NCBI RefSeq assembly: GCF_000187745.1
Contig: NZ_GL732487.1
Coordinates: forward strand, 1-49,036
Origin: Streptococcus sp. M334
Lineage (GTDB): Bacteria > Bacillota > Bacilli > Lactobacillales > Streptococcaceae
DNA: 49,036 bases
Direction of reading: 5' to 3'
The translations under genes and the position numbers were made by a program. Below the pieces are notes generated by a model. The model had not been told where the DNA came from and made no database searches. It saw only the letters and a list, made by a program, of their open reading frames with translations. This document shows positions 37,850 to 48,739 of this stretch, one piece after another (position 1 is the first letter of the stretch; every line of letters begins with the position of its first letter).

Positions 37850-40216
37850 ATGGAAGTTTATTTTTCAGGAACCATTGAACGGATTATTTTTGAAAATCCC
37901 AGCAATTTTTATCGTATCCTCCTCCTAGAAATCAACGATACAGACGCAGAGGATTTTGATGATTTTGAAATTATTGTCACGGGTACCATGGCTGATGTGA
38001 TTGAGGGAGAAGACTATACTTTTTGGGGACAAATTGTCCAGCACTCCAAGTATGGGGAACAACTGCAAATCAGCCGTTATGAACGTGCAAAACCAACTAG
38101 CAAGGGCTTGGTCAAGTACTTTTCTAGTAGCCATTTCAAGGGGATTGGTCTCAAGACTGCTCAGAAAATTGTGGATACCTATGGCGACAATACCATCGAC
38201 GAAATTCTGCAACACCCAGAAAAGTTAGAAGGCATCGCAGGACTCTCTGCCAAAAATCGTGAAGCTTTCGTCTCCACTCTCCGCCTCAACTACGGAACGG
38301 AAATGGTTTTAGCCAAACTGGCCAACTACGGCATTCCCAATAAACTAGCCTTCCAGATTCAAGACTTTTACAAGGAAGAAACCCTTGATGTGGTTGAAAA
38401 TTATCCCTACCAGTTGGTTGAGGATATCAAGGGTTTGGGCTTTACCATTGCTGACCAATTAGCAGAGGAACTTGGCATCGAAAGTCAGGCTCCTGAGCGC
38501 TTTCGTGCCGGTCTAGTACATAGTCTTTTTCAGGCCTGTATGGAAACAGGGGACACCTATGTTGAAGCACGGGATTTGCTAGAACAAACCCTTACTCTCC
38601 TTGAATCTTCTCGCCCCGTGGAACTGGACCCCAGCCAAGTGGCCCAAGAACTCTCCTACCTGATTGAAGAAGACAAGGTTCAGCAGATTGATACCAAGAT
38701 TTTTGACAATAGCCTCTTTTTCGCTGAGGAAGGCATCCGCAGTCACTTGGTTCGTATCCTTGAAAAAAGAAAACAGAAGAGCCAGGATTTAGAAAGCATT
38801 CAAAAACATATCGCTACTGTCGAAGAAGAGCTGGGGATTGAGTATGATAATATTCAAAAACAGGCTATCTGCGACGCTATCCAGAACAAGGTCTTTATCC
38901 TGACAGGTGGCCCTGGTACTGGTAAGACAACTGTTATCAATGGTATCATCGCTGTTTATGCCCTCTTAGAAGGACTTGACCTCAGGAAGAAAAGCAATTT
39001 GCCTATTCTTCTTGCCGCTCCAACTGGCCGAGCCGCTAGGCGCATGAATGAATTGACAGGTTTGCCTAGCGCTACCATACACCGCCATTTGGGAATGACA
39101 GGGGACGATGATACCAGTCATCTGGAAGATTATCTGGATGCCGACTTTATTATCGTGGATGAATTTTCCATGGTGGATACTTGGCTGGCCAACCAACTCT
39201 TCTCCAATATCTCTTCTAACAGTAAAATCCTCATCGTGGGTGACAGCGACCAGCTACCATCTGTCAGCCCTGGACAGGTTCTAGCGGATTTGCTTCATAT
39301 TCCCTTGATTCCTCAGACTCGCTTGGAAAAAATTTACCGACAAAGCGAAGAATCAACCATCGTAACCCTAGCTAGTCAGATTCGACAGGGCATCTTGCCA
39401 GCTGATTTCACCCAGAAAAAAGCAGACCGTTCTTACTTTGAAATCGCTAGTGGTCATATCCCTGCTACTATTGAAAAAATCTTAGGCGCCGCCCTCAGAA
39501 GTGGCATCCCTGCCCGTGATATTCAGGTTCTGGCCCCCATGTACCGAGGGACGGCAGGGATTGATGCTATCAATCAGCTCATGCAAGATCTGCTCAACCC
39601 ACCACAAAAAGATCAACTCAGTTTTGAAGCTCCCCAGTGCCACTATCGTAAGGGAGATAAGGTCATTCACTTGGTCAACGATGCTGAAATCAATGTTTTT
39701 AATGGGGATTTGGGAGCCATCACAGACCTGATTCCTGGTAAATACACCGAGTCGAAACAAGACGAGATTGTCATTGATTTTGATGGCAACGAGGTCTCTT
39801 ACCCACGTAACGAATGGTACAAAATTCGCTTGGCCTATGCCATGAGTATCCATAAGTCCCAGGGAAGTGAGTTCCCTGTTGTCATCCTACCTATCACCAG
39901 TGCTAGTAGGCGTATGCTGGAGCGCAATCTCATCTACACAGCTATTACACGCGCCAAAAGCAAACTCATCTTACTAGGCGAATTACAGGCCTTTGACTAT
40001 GCTACCCAGCACATCGGAACTGCCCGAAAAACCTACCTGATTGAACGCTTCAGTGATCTATTGGAAAATGTTGAAGAAAAGCAACAAGCGGTCTCTGAAA
40101 CAGCCACATCAAGTACCTCTGAACAATCCTACATCCTAACCGAAGAAAACTGGAACAGCATCCCAGCCATGATTGGGATTACAGACGCAGACCTCAAAGA
40201 GATTTTTGGAAAATAG
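37850..40216 (+). CDS. recD2: RecD2-type DNA helicase/exodeoxyribonuclease V-like ATPase
   Basis: A 788-residue RecD2 (SF1B 5'-3' helicase) with an N-terminal OB-like and helix-hairpin-helix region (FKGIGLKTAQKI, IAGLS), then the helicase core. Walker A is TGGPGTGKTTV, Walker B IIVDEFSMVD, and motif VI-like YTAITRAKSKL lies near the C-terminus. The start is the ATG at 37850 (MEVYFSGTIERI) after AAAGGAATCTT. A longer frame from 37796 begins within the BOX element and encodes 18 extra residues unrelated to the family. Role: DNA repair and replication-fork maintenance. Confidence 0.95.
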   Translation: MEVYFSGTIERIIFENPSNFYRILLLEINDTDAEDFDDFEIIVTGTMADVIEGEDYTFWGQIVQHSKYGEQLQISRYERAKPTSKGLVKYFSSSHFKGIGLKTAQKIVDTYGDNTIDEILQHPEKLEGIAGLSAKNREAFVSTLRLNYGTEMVLAKLANYGIPNKLAFQIQDFYKEETLDVVENYPYQLVEDIKGLGFTIADQLAEELGIESQAPERFRAGLVHSLFQACMETGDTYVEARDLLEQTLTLLESSRPVELDPSQVAQELSYLIEEDKVQQIDTKIFDNSLFFAEEGIRSHLVRILEKRKQKSQDLESIQKHIATVEEELGIEYDNIQKQAICDAIQNKVFILTGGPGTGKTTVINGIIAVYALLEGLDLRKKSNLPILLAAPTGRAARRMNELTGLPSATIHRHLGMTGDDDTSHLEDYLDADFIIVDEFSMVDTWLANQLFSNISSNSKILIVGDSDQLPSVSPGQVLADLLHIPLIPQTRLEKIYRQSEESTIVTLASQIRQGILPADFTQKKADRSYFEIASGHIPATIEKILGAALRSGIPARDIQVLAPMYRGTAGIDAINQLMQDLLNPPQKDQLSFEAPQCHYRKGDKVIHLVNDAEINVFNGDLGAITDLIPGKYTESKQDEIVIDFDGNEVSYPRNEWYKIRLAYAMSIHKSQGSEFPVVILPITSASRRMLERNLIYTAITRAKSKLILLGELQAFDYATQHIGTARKTYLIERFSDLLENVEEKQQAVSETATSSTSEQSYILTEENWNSIPAMIGITDADLKEIFGK

Positions 40217-40224
40217 TACACAAG

Positions 40225-40252
40225 AAAACCCACCAATTCAGGTGGGATTTTT
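40225..40252. terminator. Bidirectional terminator between recD2 and tig
   Basis: CCCACC-AATTCA-GGTGGG is flanked by AAAA on the left and TTTTT on the right, so it can end transcripts from both convergent genes. Confidence 0.85.
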
Positions 40253-40263
40253 GTCTATTAAGA

Positions 40264-41547
40264 TTATTTAACTGTTGCTGTGCTTGTGATCAACTCAACA
40301 GCTTTTTTGATTGTGATATCATGTTTCAACATATCAGCTGAAAGCAAGCTTTGTACTTGTGCAACTTCCATGTTGTAATCTGCAGCCAATTGCTCGATTT
40401 CTTTTTGGATTTCTTCTTCTGAAGCGTCAAATCCTTCAGCCTTGGCAACTGCTTCGATAACAAGGTTAGTCTTAGTACGTGACTCAGCTTCTCCTTCATA
40501 TTGTTTGTGAAGGTCTTCTTGAGTAGTTCCAGTGATTTGGAAGTACATGTCAGGGTTGATACCTTGACGTTGCAAGTTTCCAAGGAATTCGTTTACTGAG
40601 CGGTGAACTTCTTCGTGGATCATTTCTTCTGGAAGTTCTACGATTTCAGCATTTTCTACAGCTTTATCAATTGCTGCACCTTCAACTGCATCTTTGTAAG
40701 CTTCTTCTTTAGCAGCAGCCAATTCCTTGCGGTATTTTTCTTTCAATTCAGCAAGTGTTTCAACTTCTTCGTCGATGTCTTTTGCAAGCTCATCGTCAAG
40801 AGCTGGAACTTCTTTTTCTTTTACTTCGTGGATAGTTGTCACGAATTTAGCTTCTTTACCTGCAAGGTCTTCTGCTTGGTAGTCTTCTGGGAATGTTACG
40901 ATAACATCAACAGTTTCACCAGCTGAGTGACCTACCAATTGGTCTTCGAAACCAGGGATGAATTGACCTGAACCAAGTCCAAGTGAGAAGTTTTCACCTT
41001 TTCCGCCGTCAAATTCAACACCGTCGATAGAACCAACGAAGTCGATGACAACAGTGTCGCCGTTTTCAGCAGCAGCTTCCTTGATAACCAATTCAGCCAA
41101 GTTGTTGCGTTCACGTTCGATACGCTCTTCAACGTCAGCATCAGTTACTTCTTTTTCTAGATCAACTGATACTTCAAGGTTTTTGTAGTCACCCAATTTT
41201 ACTTCAGGTTTTGTAACAACTTCAGCAGTGATAACCCAGTCTTGACCTTTTTCCATTGAAGTTACGTCAATTTTTGGTTGAGCAACCACTTCAAGACCAG
41301 CTTCTTTTACAGCTGCTTCATAAGCGTTTGGTAAAAGAGCATTCATAACGTCTTGGTAAAGTGACTCTTCACCAAATTTTTTGTCGAAGATAGGACGTGG
41401 AAGGTGACCTTTACGGAAACCTGGAACATTAAGAGATTTCTTCACTGAGTTGAAGACACGGTCCAATTCTGGTTTGATTTGGTCTTGAGAGATAGTGAAA
41501 GTCAAGACACCACGGTTTGTTTCTTTGTTTTCAAATGATACAGACAT
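40264..41547 (-). CDS. tig: Trigger factor
   Basis: A 427-residue ribosome-bound chaperone and peptidyl-prolyl isomerase. The N-terminal ribosome-binding domain contains the signature [11 protein letters not shown] (GFRKGxxP); the FKBP-type PPIase domain lies about residues 160-245, with [24 protein letters not shown]; the rest is the helical C-terminal domain. RBS AAGGAG sits nine bases upstream. It has its own promoter. Confidence 0.97.
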   Translation of the reverse strand: MSVSFENKETNRGVLTFTISQDQIKPELDRVFNSVKKSLNVPGFRKGHLPRPIFDKKFGEESLYQDVMNALLPNAYEAAVKEAGLEVVAQPKIDVTSMEKGQDWVITAEVVTKPEVKLGDYKNLEVSVDLEKEVTDADVEERIERERNNLAELVIKEAAAENGDTVVIDFVGSIDGVEFDGGKGENFSLGLGSGQFIPGFEDQLVGHSAGETVDVIVTFPEDYQAEDLAGKEAKFVTTIHEVKEKEVPALDDELAKDIDEEVETLAELKEKYRKELAAAKEEAYKDAVEGAAIDKAVENAEIVELPEEMIHEEVHRSVNEFLGNLQRQGINPDMYFQITGTTQEDLHKQYEGEAESRTKTNLVIEAVAKAEGFDASEEEIQKEIEQLAADYNMEVAQVQSLLSADMLKHDITIKKAVELITSTATVK

Positions 41548-41584
41548 TCTGTCATTTCTCCTTAAAATTTTTTAAATACAGTCT

Positions 41585-41614
41585 ATTATAACATAAATGG
41601 GCGACTTTTTTCAA
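41585..41614 (-). promoter_or_regulatory. tig promoter
   Basis: On minus, TTGAAA (41614-41609), an 18-base spacer and TATAAT (41590-41585), about 38 bases before the ATG. Confidence 0.75.
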
Positions 41615-41639
41615 GTAACGAATGCGCTTTTCAATCACG

Positions 41640-42296
41640 CTAGAGGTACTTGCTTGCTTCTTTGATACTAAGGTCAGCCATTCTTTCCTTGTTTTTCTCA
41701 ATGAAACCTGCTACCCAAGCTGGATTGGTTTTGGAGTAGTCTCTTAGAGCCCAGCCAATGGCTTTATTGATAAAGAATTCTGTTTGGTTCAAATTATGAA
41801 GCAGAATCTTTTCCATTAATTGAACATTGGTCTTCTCTTTTCTTAACAACTGGTGGTCAATAGCGACCCGTCTCAGCCAGATATTATCTGATAGGCTCCA
41901 TTTTAAGATTATTTCTTCTAGTTCAGGGTGGTCATACACCAAACTCCCTACTACTCGATCTAGGATATCTACGGTATCCCACCAGGATTTTGTGACGACT
42001 AGTCGCTCAAGCTTAGGTAAATCGTTCTCCGTTAGATAAGACTGCATGGCTTTCAAATAATTGGCAGCCACATATTGGTATTCTCTAGATTCTTTTTCCC
42101 AGCAAGTGTCTACAAAATCCCAATCGATAATCTTTGTTTTTTTCGCTTCTGGAAAATATTTTTTATAGAGTTTATTTCTTTCTGGCGCCGCAACGCCTAG
42201 AAAGAAAAATTGATGACGCATATAGGCCTCCATAGGCCCTGCTTTTTTAGGATCTTTTGCTGCTTCTAGCTCAACAAGTAAATCTGTTAGACTCAT
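41640..42296 (-). CDS. DNA alkylation repair protein (AlkD-like HEAT-repeat glycosylase)
   Basis: A 218-residue all-helical protein of the AlkC/AlkD family, whose members excise alkylated purines. Features seen: YMRHQFFFLGVAAPERNKLYKKYF, WWDTVDILDRVVG, WLRRVAIDHQLL and the C-terminal FINKAIGWALRDYSKTNP. Length is usual. Its ATG follows the liaR stop directly (TAG-ATG), so it is probably translated from the Lia transcript. No terminator is seen between it and tig's promoter. Confidence 0.9.
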   Translation of the reverse strand: MSLTDLLVELEAAKDPKKAGPMEAYMRHQFFFLGVAAPERNKLYKKYFPEAKKTKIIDWDFVDTCWEKESREYQYVAANYLKAMQSYLTENDLPKLERLVVTKSWWDTVDILDRVVGSLVYDHPELEEIILKWSLSDNIWLRRVAIDHQLLRKEKTNVQLMEKILLHNLNQTEFFINKAIGWALRDYSKTNPAWVAGFIEKNKERMADLSIKEASKYL

Positions 42297-42929
42297 CTAA
42301 AACTCCTCCTGCCCTACCAAATGATGCTGAAAGGCATAGACTGCAGCCTGGGTACGATCGCTGACTTCAAGTTTGGCAAGAATGTTAGACACGTGGGTCT
42401 TGACCGTCTTGAGAGAGATAAAAAGTTCATCTGCGATGCGCTGATTTTCATAGCCCTTGGCGATGAGTTGGAGTACATCTCGCTCACGCGCAGTCAGGTC
42501 CTCATGTAGTTCTATGTGATTGCGGTGGTATTCGACCTTCTTGCTGACCTCCTGCTCAATGGCCAACTCGCCAGTAGCTACCTTACGGACGGCATGGAGT
42601 AGTTCGTCTGCACTAGAAGTCTTGAGCATATAGCCCCGAGCACCAGCATTTAAGACAGGCATGATTTTTTCATTGTCCAAGTAAGAAGTCACAATTAAAA
42701 TCTTGGCTTCATGCCATTCTTTGAGGATAGCCAAGGTCGCATCAATTCCATTCATCTCAGGCATGACAATATCCATGACAATGACATCTGGACGCAGTTC
42801 CAAGGCTAAATCAATGCCTTGAGACCCGTTGGACGCCTCACCCACAACTTCTACATCGTCTTGGAGGTCAAAGTAACTTTTCAAGCCCAATCGGACCATT
42901 TCATGATCATCTACTAGTAAAATTTTCAT
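42297..42929 (-). CDS. liaR: Cell-envelope stress response regulator LiaR (NarL/LuxR type)
   Basis: A 210-residue response regulator. The receiver domain (1-120) has Asp7/Asp8, phosphoacceptor Asp53 in VIVMDIVMPEMNG and Lys103-region KTSS. The C-terminal LuxR HTH is about residues 145-205 (LTARERDVLQLIAKGYENQRIADELFISLKTVKTHVSNIL cut into recognisable pieces). It is the partner of the adjacent kinase. Called RR03/VraR in some streptococcal papers. Confidence 0.94.
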   Translation of the reverse strand: MKILLVDDHEMVRLGLKSYFDLQDDVEVVGEASNGSQGIDLALELRPDVIVMDIVMPEMNGIDATLAILKEWHEAKILIVTSYLDNEKIMPVLNAGARGYMLKTSSADELLHAVRKVATGELAIEQEVSKKVEYHRNHIELHEDLTARERDVLQLIAKGYENQRIADELFISLKTVKTHVSNILAKLEVSDRTQAAVYAFQHHLVGQEEF

Positions 42930-42942
42930 CTTTACTCCTTTA

Positions 42943-43938
42943 TCATTCCTTATCTAGCAAGGGAATACGAATATCAACTGCCAGCCCTTGCTTGGGAGCT
43001 GTTAATAACTGAACCGTCCCTGCCATATCTTCAACCCGCTCCTTGATATTGCGGAGTCCATAACTCAGGTCATCTAAACTCCCCAACTGGAAACCAATCC
43101 CATTGTCCACCACCTTCAGCTGCAATTCAAAATCCGTCTGATAGAGGTAAACATCCAAACAGGAGGCTTGGGCATGGCGGAGGGTATTGCTGATCAACTC
43201 TTGCAGAATGCGGAAGATATGCTCCTCGATTTTCTTAGGCAATTTCGTCACATTTTGCTTGAAACTAACCTTGAGATCACTCTTGTCCTCAAGCTCTTTT
43301 AAGAGGATTTGAATCCCTTCAACCAGACTCTTCTGCTCTAGTTCAACTGGTCGCAAATGCAGGAGCAAGACCCGCAAATCCTTCTGGGCGGTTTCTAAAA
43401 TGGCTGTGACACTCTGCAACTGGGTCTGCATCTTTTCTCTATCCAATTTCAAAGCCTGCTGGCTGATACCTGATAAAATCATGTGGGCCGCAAACAACTC
43501 CTGACTGACTGTATCGTGCAAATCCCGAGCAAGCCGCTTCCGTTCCTTCTCGATGATTTCCTCTTCCTGATCAAGACTGTGATTTTCAGCTTTTTGAAGA
43601 GCCTCTGTCAAAAGGTTAAGTTTACCTGACAAGGACTTGAAACTGGCATCCAAATCTGGATCTGCAAGCTGAACCACTTCTTGCCCTGCCAACAAACGCT
43701 TGAGATTAACCTGCATTTTTCTTAGAGAAAGCTCTTCAACACCTCTCCAAAACAGGGCTAGGAGACAGGTCATGGACATGCTGAATACCAACAACAAAAA
43801 GACAAATTTTTCTGTTTTTTCGACATCGTGCAAGAAAATAGACCAGTCAAAGTCAAGAATTTCCAGCAAGCTGTGGGAAAAAAATAAGACAAACAGGATG
43901 GAAGTGAGAGCAATGATTATATAGGCTTGTTTTTTCAT
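42943..43938 (-). CDS. liaS: Cell-envelope stress sensor histidine kinase LiaS
   Basis: A 331-residue HPK7-type kinase. Two N-terminal membrane segments (about residues 6-24 and 44-64) have a short extracellular loop, typical of intramembrane-sensing kinases. The dimerisation and phosphoacceptor helix has His141 in RLARDLHDTVSQE. The ATPase domain shows LQELISNTLRHA and VDNGIGF. Overlaps the liaF stop by 4 bases. Signals antibiotic or lipid II stress in related species. Confidence 0.94.
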   Translation of the reverse strand: MKKQAYIIIALTSILFVLFFSHSLLEILDFDWSIFLHDVEKTEKFVFLLLVFSMSMTCLLALFWRGVEELSLRKMQVNLKRLLAGQEVVQLADPDLDASFKSLSGKLNLLTEALQKAENHSLDQEEEIIEKERKRLARDLHDTVSQELFAAHMILSGISQQALKLDREKMQTQLQSVTAILETAQKDLRVLLLHLRPVELEQKSLVEGIQILLKELEDKSDLKVSFKQNVTKLPKKIEEHIFRILQELISNTLRHAQASCLDVYLYQTDFELQLKVVDNGIGFQLGSLDDLSYGLRNIKERVEDMAGTVQLLTAPKQGLAVDIRIPLLDKE

Positions 43939-44633
43939 CCTCTAACCACCTCCACATCCCCAATTATAGTGGTCAAGAAAATCTTGACACTCTTGTTACT
44001 CTTGAGATAGTCTTTAGTTTCTTGATGATAGTGTTCATTGCGGAGGGCTCGCTTGGGCTGGTTGAAAAAAGTCAAATCACCATAGAGACAGTTAACGCTG
44101 AGACTGACTTCCACATCAACAGGTACAATGATTTTGGTCGTTCCTACCATCTTTCTGAGGATAATGACATTATCGTGATTGGTTAGAATGACCCTCTCCA
44201 GATGAATCGTATCCTTGCCCATGAGGCGAAAAAAATTGATATCATCAAACTGGCAAGTCTGGTAGCTTGAAAAATGATGAAGATTTCCAAACCAACGATT
44301 TTTCTCCTTCTTAACCGTCACCACCTCTTCAAAAACCAAATTGGTCTGCTCTTTTTCTTGATTCATCATCGGATAAAGAAGAAAGAGGCTATAGATAACC
44401 GCAATAAAAATAGCTAGAATCACAAAAGGATTGAGCATGACGATAAAAAAGAAGAGAATGGTTGCCACTACTAAAAGAAGATTATTGCCCTCTTTACCAG
44501 TGTAATAGCGAATCAAAAGCAAAAAGAGGAATAAAATCAGCAGAAAACGCGAAAAATGCTCTGATAGCATCAAAATCAGAGCTCCTGTCAAAAGACAGGC
44601 TTCGATAAATAAAAAGATTTTAAATTTTCTCAT
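43935..44633 (-). CDS. liaF: LiaF-like membrane regulator of LiaRS
   Basis: A 232-residue protein with four hydrophobic segments in the first half (residues about 5-100) and a soluble C-terminal LiaF domain (about 120-232) of beta-strand repeats, for example IHLERVILTNHDNVIILRK. In relatives LiaF inhibits LiaS in the absence of stress. First gene of the unit, with a LiaR-type box and -10 element upstream. Overlaps liaS by 4 bases. Confidence 0.9.
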   Translation of the reverse strand: MRKFKIFLFIEACLLTGALILMLSEHFSRFLLILFLFLLLIRYYTGKEGNNLLLVVATILFFFIVMLNPFVILAIFIAVIYSLFLLYPMMNQEKEQTNLVFEEVVTVKKEKNRWFGNLHHFSSYQTCQFDDINFFRLMGKDTIHLERVILTNHDNVIILRKMVGTTKIIVPVDVEVSLSVNCLYGDLTFFNQPKRALRNEHYHQETKDYLKSNKSVKIFLTTIIGDVEVVRG

Positions 44634-44653
44634 AGGTTCATCCTCTCCCCTCT

Positions 44654-44694
44654 ATTTTATCACAATTCAAAAAAGTCACCTCAGTCTGAAGATG
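44654..44694 (-). promoter_or_regulatory. liaFSR promoter with a LiaR-type box
   Basis: The -10 is TAAAAT (44659-44654 on minus) and the -35 region at 44682-44677 is poor, as expected for an activated promoter. Just upstream lies CATCTTCAGACT (44694-44683 on minus; AGTCTGAAGATG on plus). It matches the AGTCTNNAGACT box bound by LiaR/CesR/VraR-type regulators at most positions. Confidence 0.6.
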
Positions 44695-44696
44695 GA

Positions 44697-46697
<2,001 letters not shown>

Positions 46698-46711
<14 letters not shown>

Positions 46712-47651
46712 CTTGGCTCAAATCCTTTGTTTTTGACACAATCAAACGATAACGTTGACCGAAGATTTCTGATAAATGCTCCAAGTCTTTCTCTTGACAG
46801 AGGACCTTGACATTGGGACCAGCATCCATAGTAAAGTAGCAGGCTTCCCCTTGCTCACGAAGCTGGCGGACAAAGTCCATGGCTTCATAGCTTGCATCCG
46901 TCAGATAAGAAAAGGCTGGTGATGCTGTTTTTGTCGTAGCGTGCATAGCAAGGGCATTTTTCTCCGTTAACTCCCCAACCTTGGCAAAGTCATTTCCTTT
47001 GAGATAAACCAGCATATTCTGATAATCCTTCTCAGACTGACGCACCCAGTCATCAAAGGTCGTCGAGGTTTCCACACAAAGTTTCATCCCGTCACGACTA
47101 GAAATTGGTTTTTTCTTGTCCTCTAGCACCAACATAATCATAGCTAGTTTCAAGTCTGTCTCTACAGGGTAAATTTCCCCGCTATCCTTGTCCCAGGCAC
47201 CAAGTGGTCCATAAAAACTCCGAGAAGAAGATCCTGAGGCAAACTTAGCCTCCTGTGCTAACTGACTTCTATCCAATCCAAGCTGGAAATAGGCATTGCA
47301 AGCCTTGACCAAGGCGGACAAACCACTAGAACTTGAGGACAGGCCCGCTGCGGTAGGCATATTGTTTTGAGTATCAATACGAACAAAGCCTTCACCAGCT
47401 GGACGGTAACGGTCAATAATCTTACTCATCTTGGCATGCTCCGCCTCATTTTGTAGCTGACCATTGATATAAAAGACATCAGCTGTCGCATCCGTCGGTA
47501 GAGGTGACAAAGTCGTCTCCGTATACATATTTTCTAAAGTCAGAGAAATACTGCTAGTAGCAGGCACCATCTCTTTTTCTTGTTTCTTTCCCCAATATTT
47601 GATAATAGCAATATTTGCGTAGGAACGTACTGTTACAGGCTCTCTATCCAT
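46698..47651 (-). CDS. mvaD: Diphosphomevalonate decarboxylase
   Basis: A 317-residue GHMP-fold enzyme that decarboxylates diphosphomevalonate to isopentenyl diphosphate using ATP. NIAIIKYWGKK near the N-terminus, the Ser-rich phosphate loop AAGLSSSSSGLSAL and FTMDAGPNVKVL near the end are characteristic. Overlaps mvaK1 upstream by 19 bases and mvaK2 downstream by 14. Confidence 0.96.
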
Positions 47652-48511
47652 GTCTGAACAGCTCCTTTCTCTTCTAATCTTTCTGCTAGTTCTTGTGCGT
47701 GTGTTAAATTGTCTGCCAAGGCTATGATACAGCCTCCAAGCCCACCACCGCTCATCTTAGCACCCAGAGCACCATGGCTAAGAGCCGTTTCAACCAAAGA
47801 GTCTGCCTCAGGGCTACTGACACCAATTTCTTTTAAATGTAAGTGTGCTTGACTGAGGATTTGTCCCAATCCTTCAGCATCTTTTTGTGAAATCGCATCT
47901 TCTGCTTGCTGGGTTAATTCTCCTAAGGCATGCAAAAACGGTAGGGCATCCTTGCCCTTACTTTGAACCACTTGGATGGCTTCACGAGTGTGACCATACA
48001 CGCCCGTATCGGCAATCACCAAATAGGCGGATAAATCCATCTCAAGCTCTGTAAATCCTACGTTCTTGATAAAGCGAATAGGTTGGTCACTGAGACAGGT
48101 CTTAGCATCCAAACCACTAGGATTCATATGGGCAATCATCTCAGACCTATTGACCAAGATTTCTAGTACATCATGAGGCAGATTTGCCTGATAGTAGTCA
48201 AATACTGCACGAATGGCCGCTATGCTGATAGCAGCTGATGAACCCATTCCCCGTTTTTCAGGGATAGCCGAGTCAATCTCACAGCGAATGCAAGCTTCTT
48301 TGATATCCAAATACTCCAGCGAAGCATAAACTGCCATGGACAAGGTATCCTCCTCATAGAGGCGCCAAGGACTCTCTGCAGGAACTACCTTACAAATCAC
48401 CTCCACCTCCAAAAGAGGCAGGGAAATGGCAGGATAACCGTAAACGACCGCATGCTCCCCTATTAAGATAATCTTACTATGTGCCTGACCGACACCAATT
48501 TTTTTTGTCAT
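47633..48511 (-). CDS. mvaK1: Mevalonate kinase
   Basis: A 292-residue GHMP kinase, first of the operon, phosphorylating mevalonate. Motifs are KIILIGEHAVVYGYPAI, the ATP loop KRGMGSSAAISIAA and the C-terminal AKMSGGGLGGCIIAL. RBS AAAAGGAAAAC. A BOX element lies 33 bases upstream of the start, separating it from the choline-binding protein gene on the same strand. Confidence 0.96.
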   Translation of the reverse strand: MTKKIGVGQAHSKIILIGEHAVVYGYPAISLPLLEVEVICKVVPAESPWRLYEEDTLSMAVYASLEYLDIKEACIRCEIDSAIPEKRGMGSSAAISIAAIRAVFDYYQANLPHDVLEILVNRSEMIAHMNPSGLDAKTCLSDQPIRFIKNVGFTELEMDLSAYLVIADTGVYGHTREAIQVVQSKGKDALPFLHALGELTQQAEDAISQKDAEGLGQILSQAHLHLKEIGVSSPEADSLVETALSHGALGAKMSGGGLGGCIIALADNLTHAQELAERLEEKGAVQTWIESL

Positions 48512-48543
48512 GTTTTCCTTTTGCTAGACGAAAAAGCCGTCCC

Positions 48544-48649
48544 ATACTCAATGAAAATCAAAAAGCAAACTAGGAAGCTAGCCGCAGGCTGTACTTGAGT
48601 ACGGTAAGGCGACGCTGACGTGGTTTGAAGAGATTTTCGAAGAGTATTA
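48544..48649 (-). repeat. BOX element without boxB, upstream of mvaK1
   Basis: It opens ATACTCAATGAAAATCAAAA and ends GATTTTCGAAGAGTATTA, and contains ACGGTAAGGCGACGCTGACG, the boxA core. No boxB copy is present, so this is an A-C type BOX. Read on minus, it sits directly in front of the mevalonate operon. Confidence 0.92.
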
Positions 48650-48700
48650 TTTTTTCCTACAAGTATTGATTCTCTCCTATCTATTTTATTATATTTTCAC

Positions 48701-48734
48701 AAAAAAAGCGATTGTTTCCATTCACAATCGCTTC
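48701..48734 (-). terminator. Terminator of the choline-binding protein gene
   Basis: AAGCGATTGT and ACAATCGCTT (48706-48715 and 48724-48733) form a 10-bp stem, followed on minus by a T-run (48701-48707), 6 bases past the stop. Confidence 0.9.
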
Positions 48735-48739
48735 TTTCA

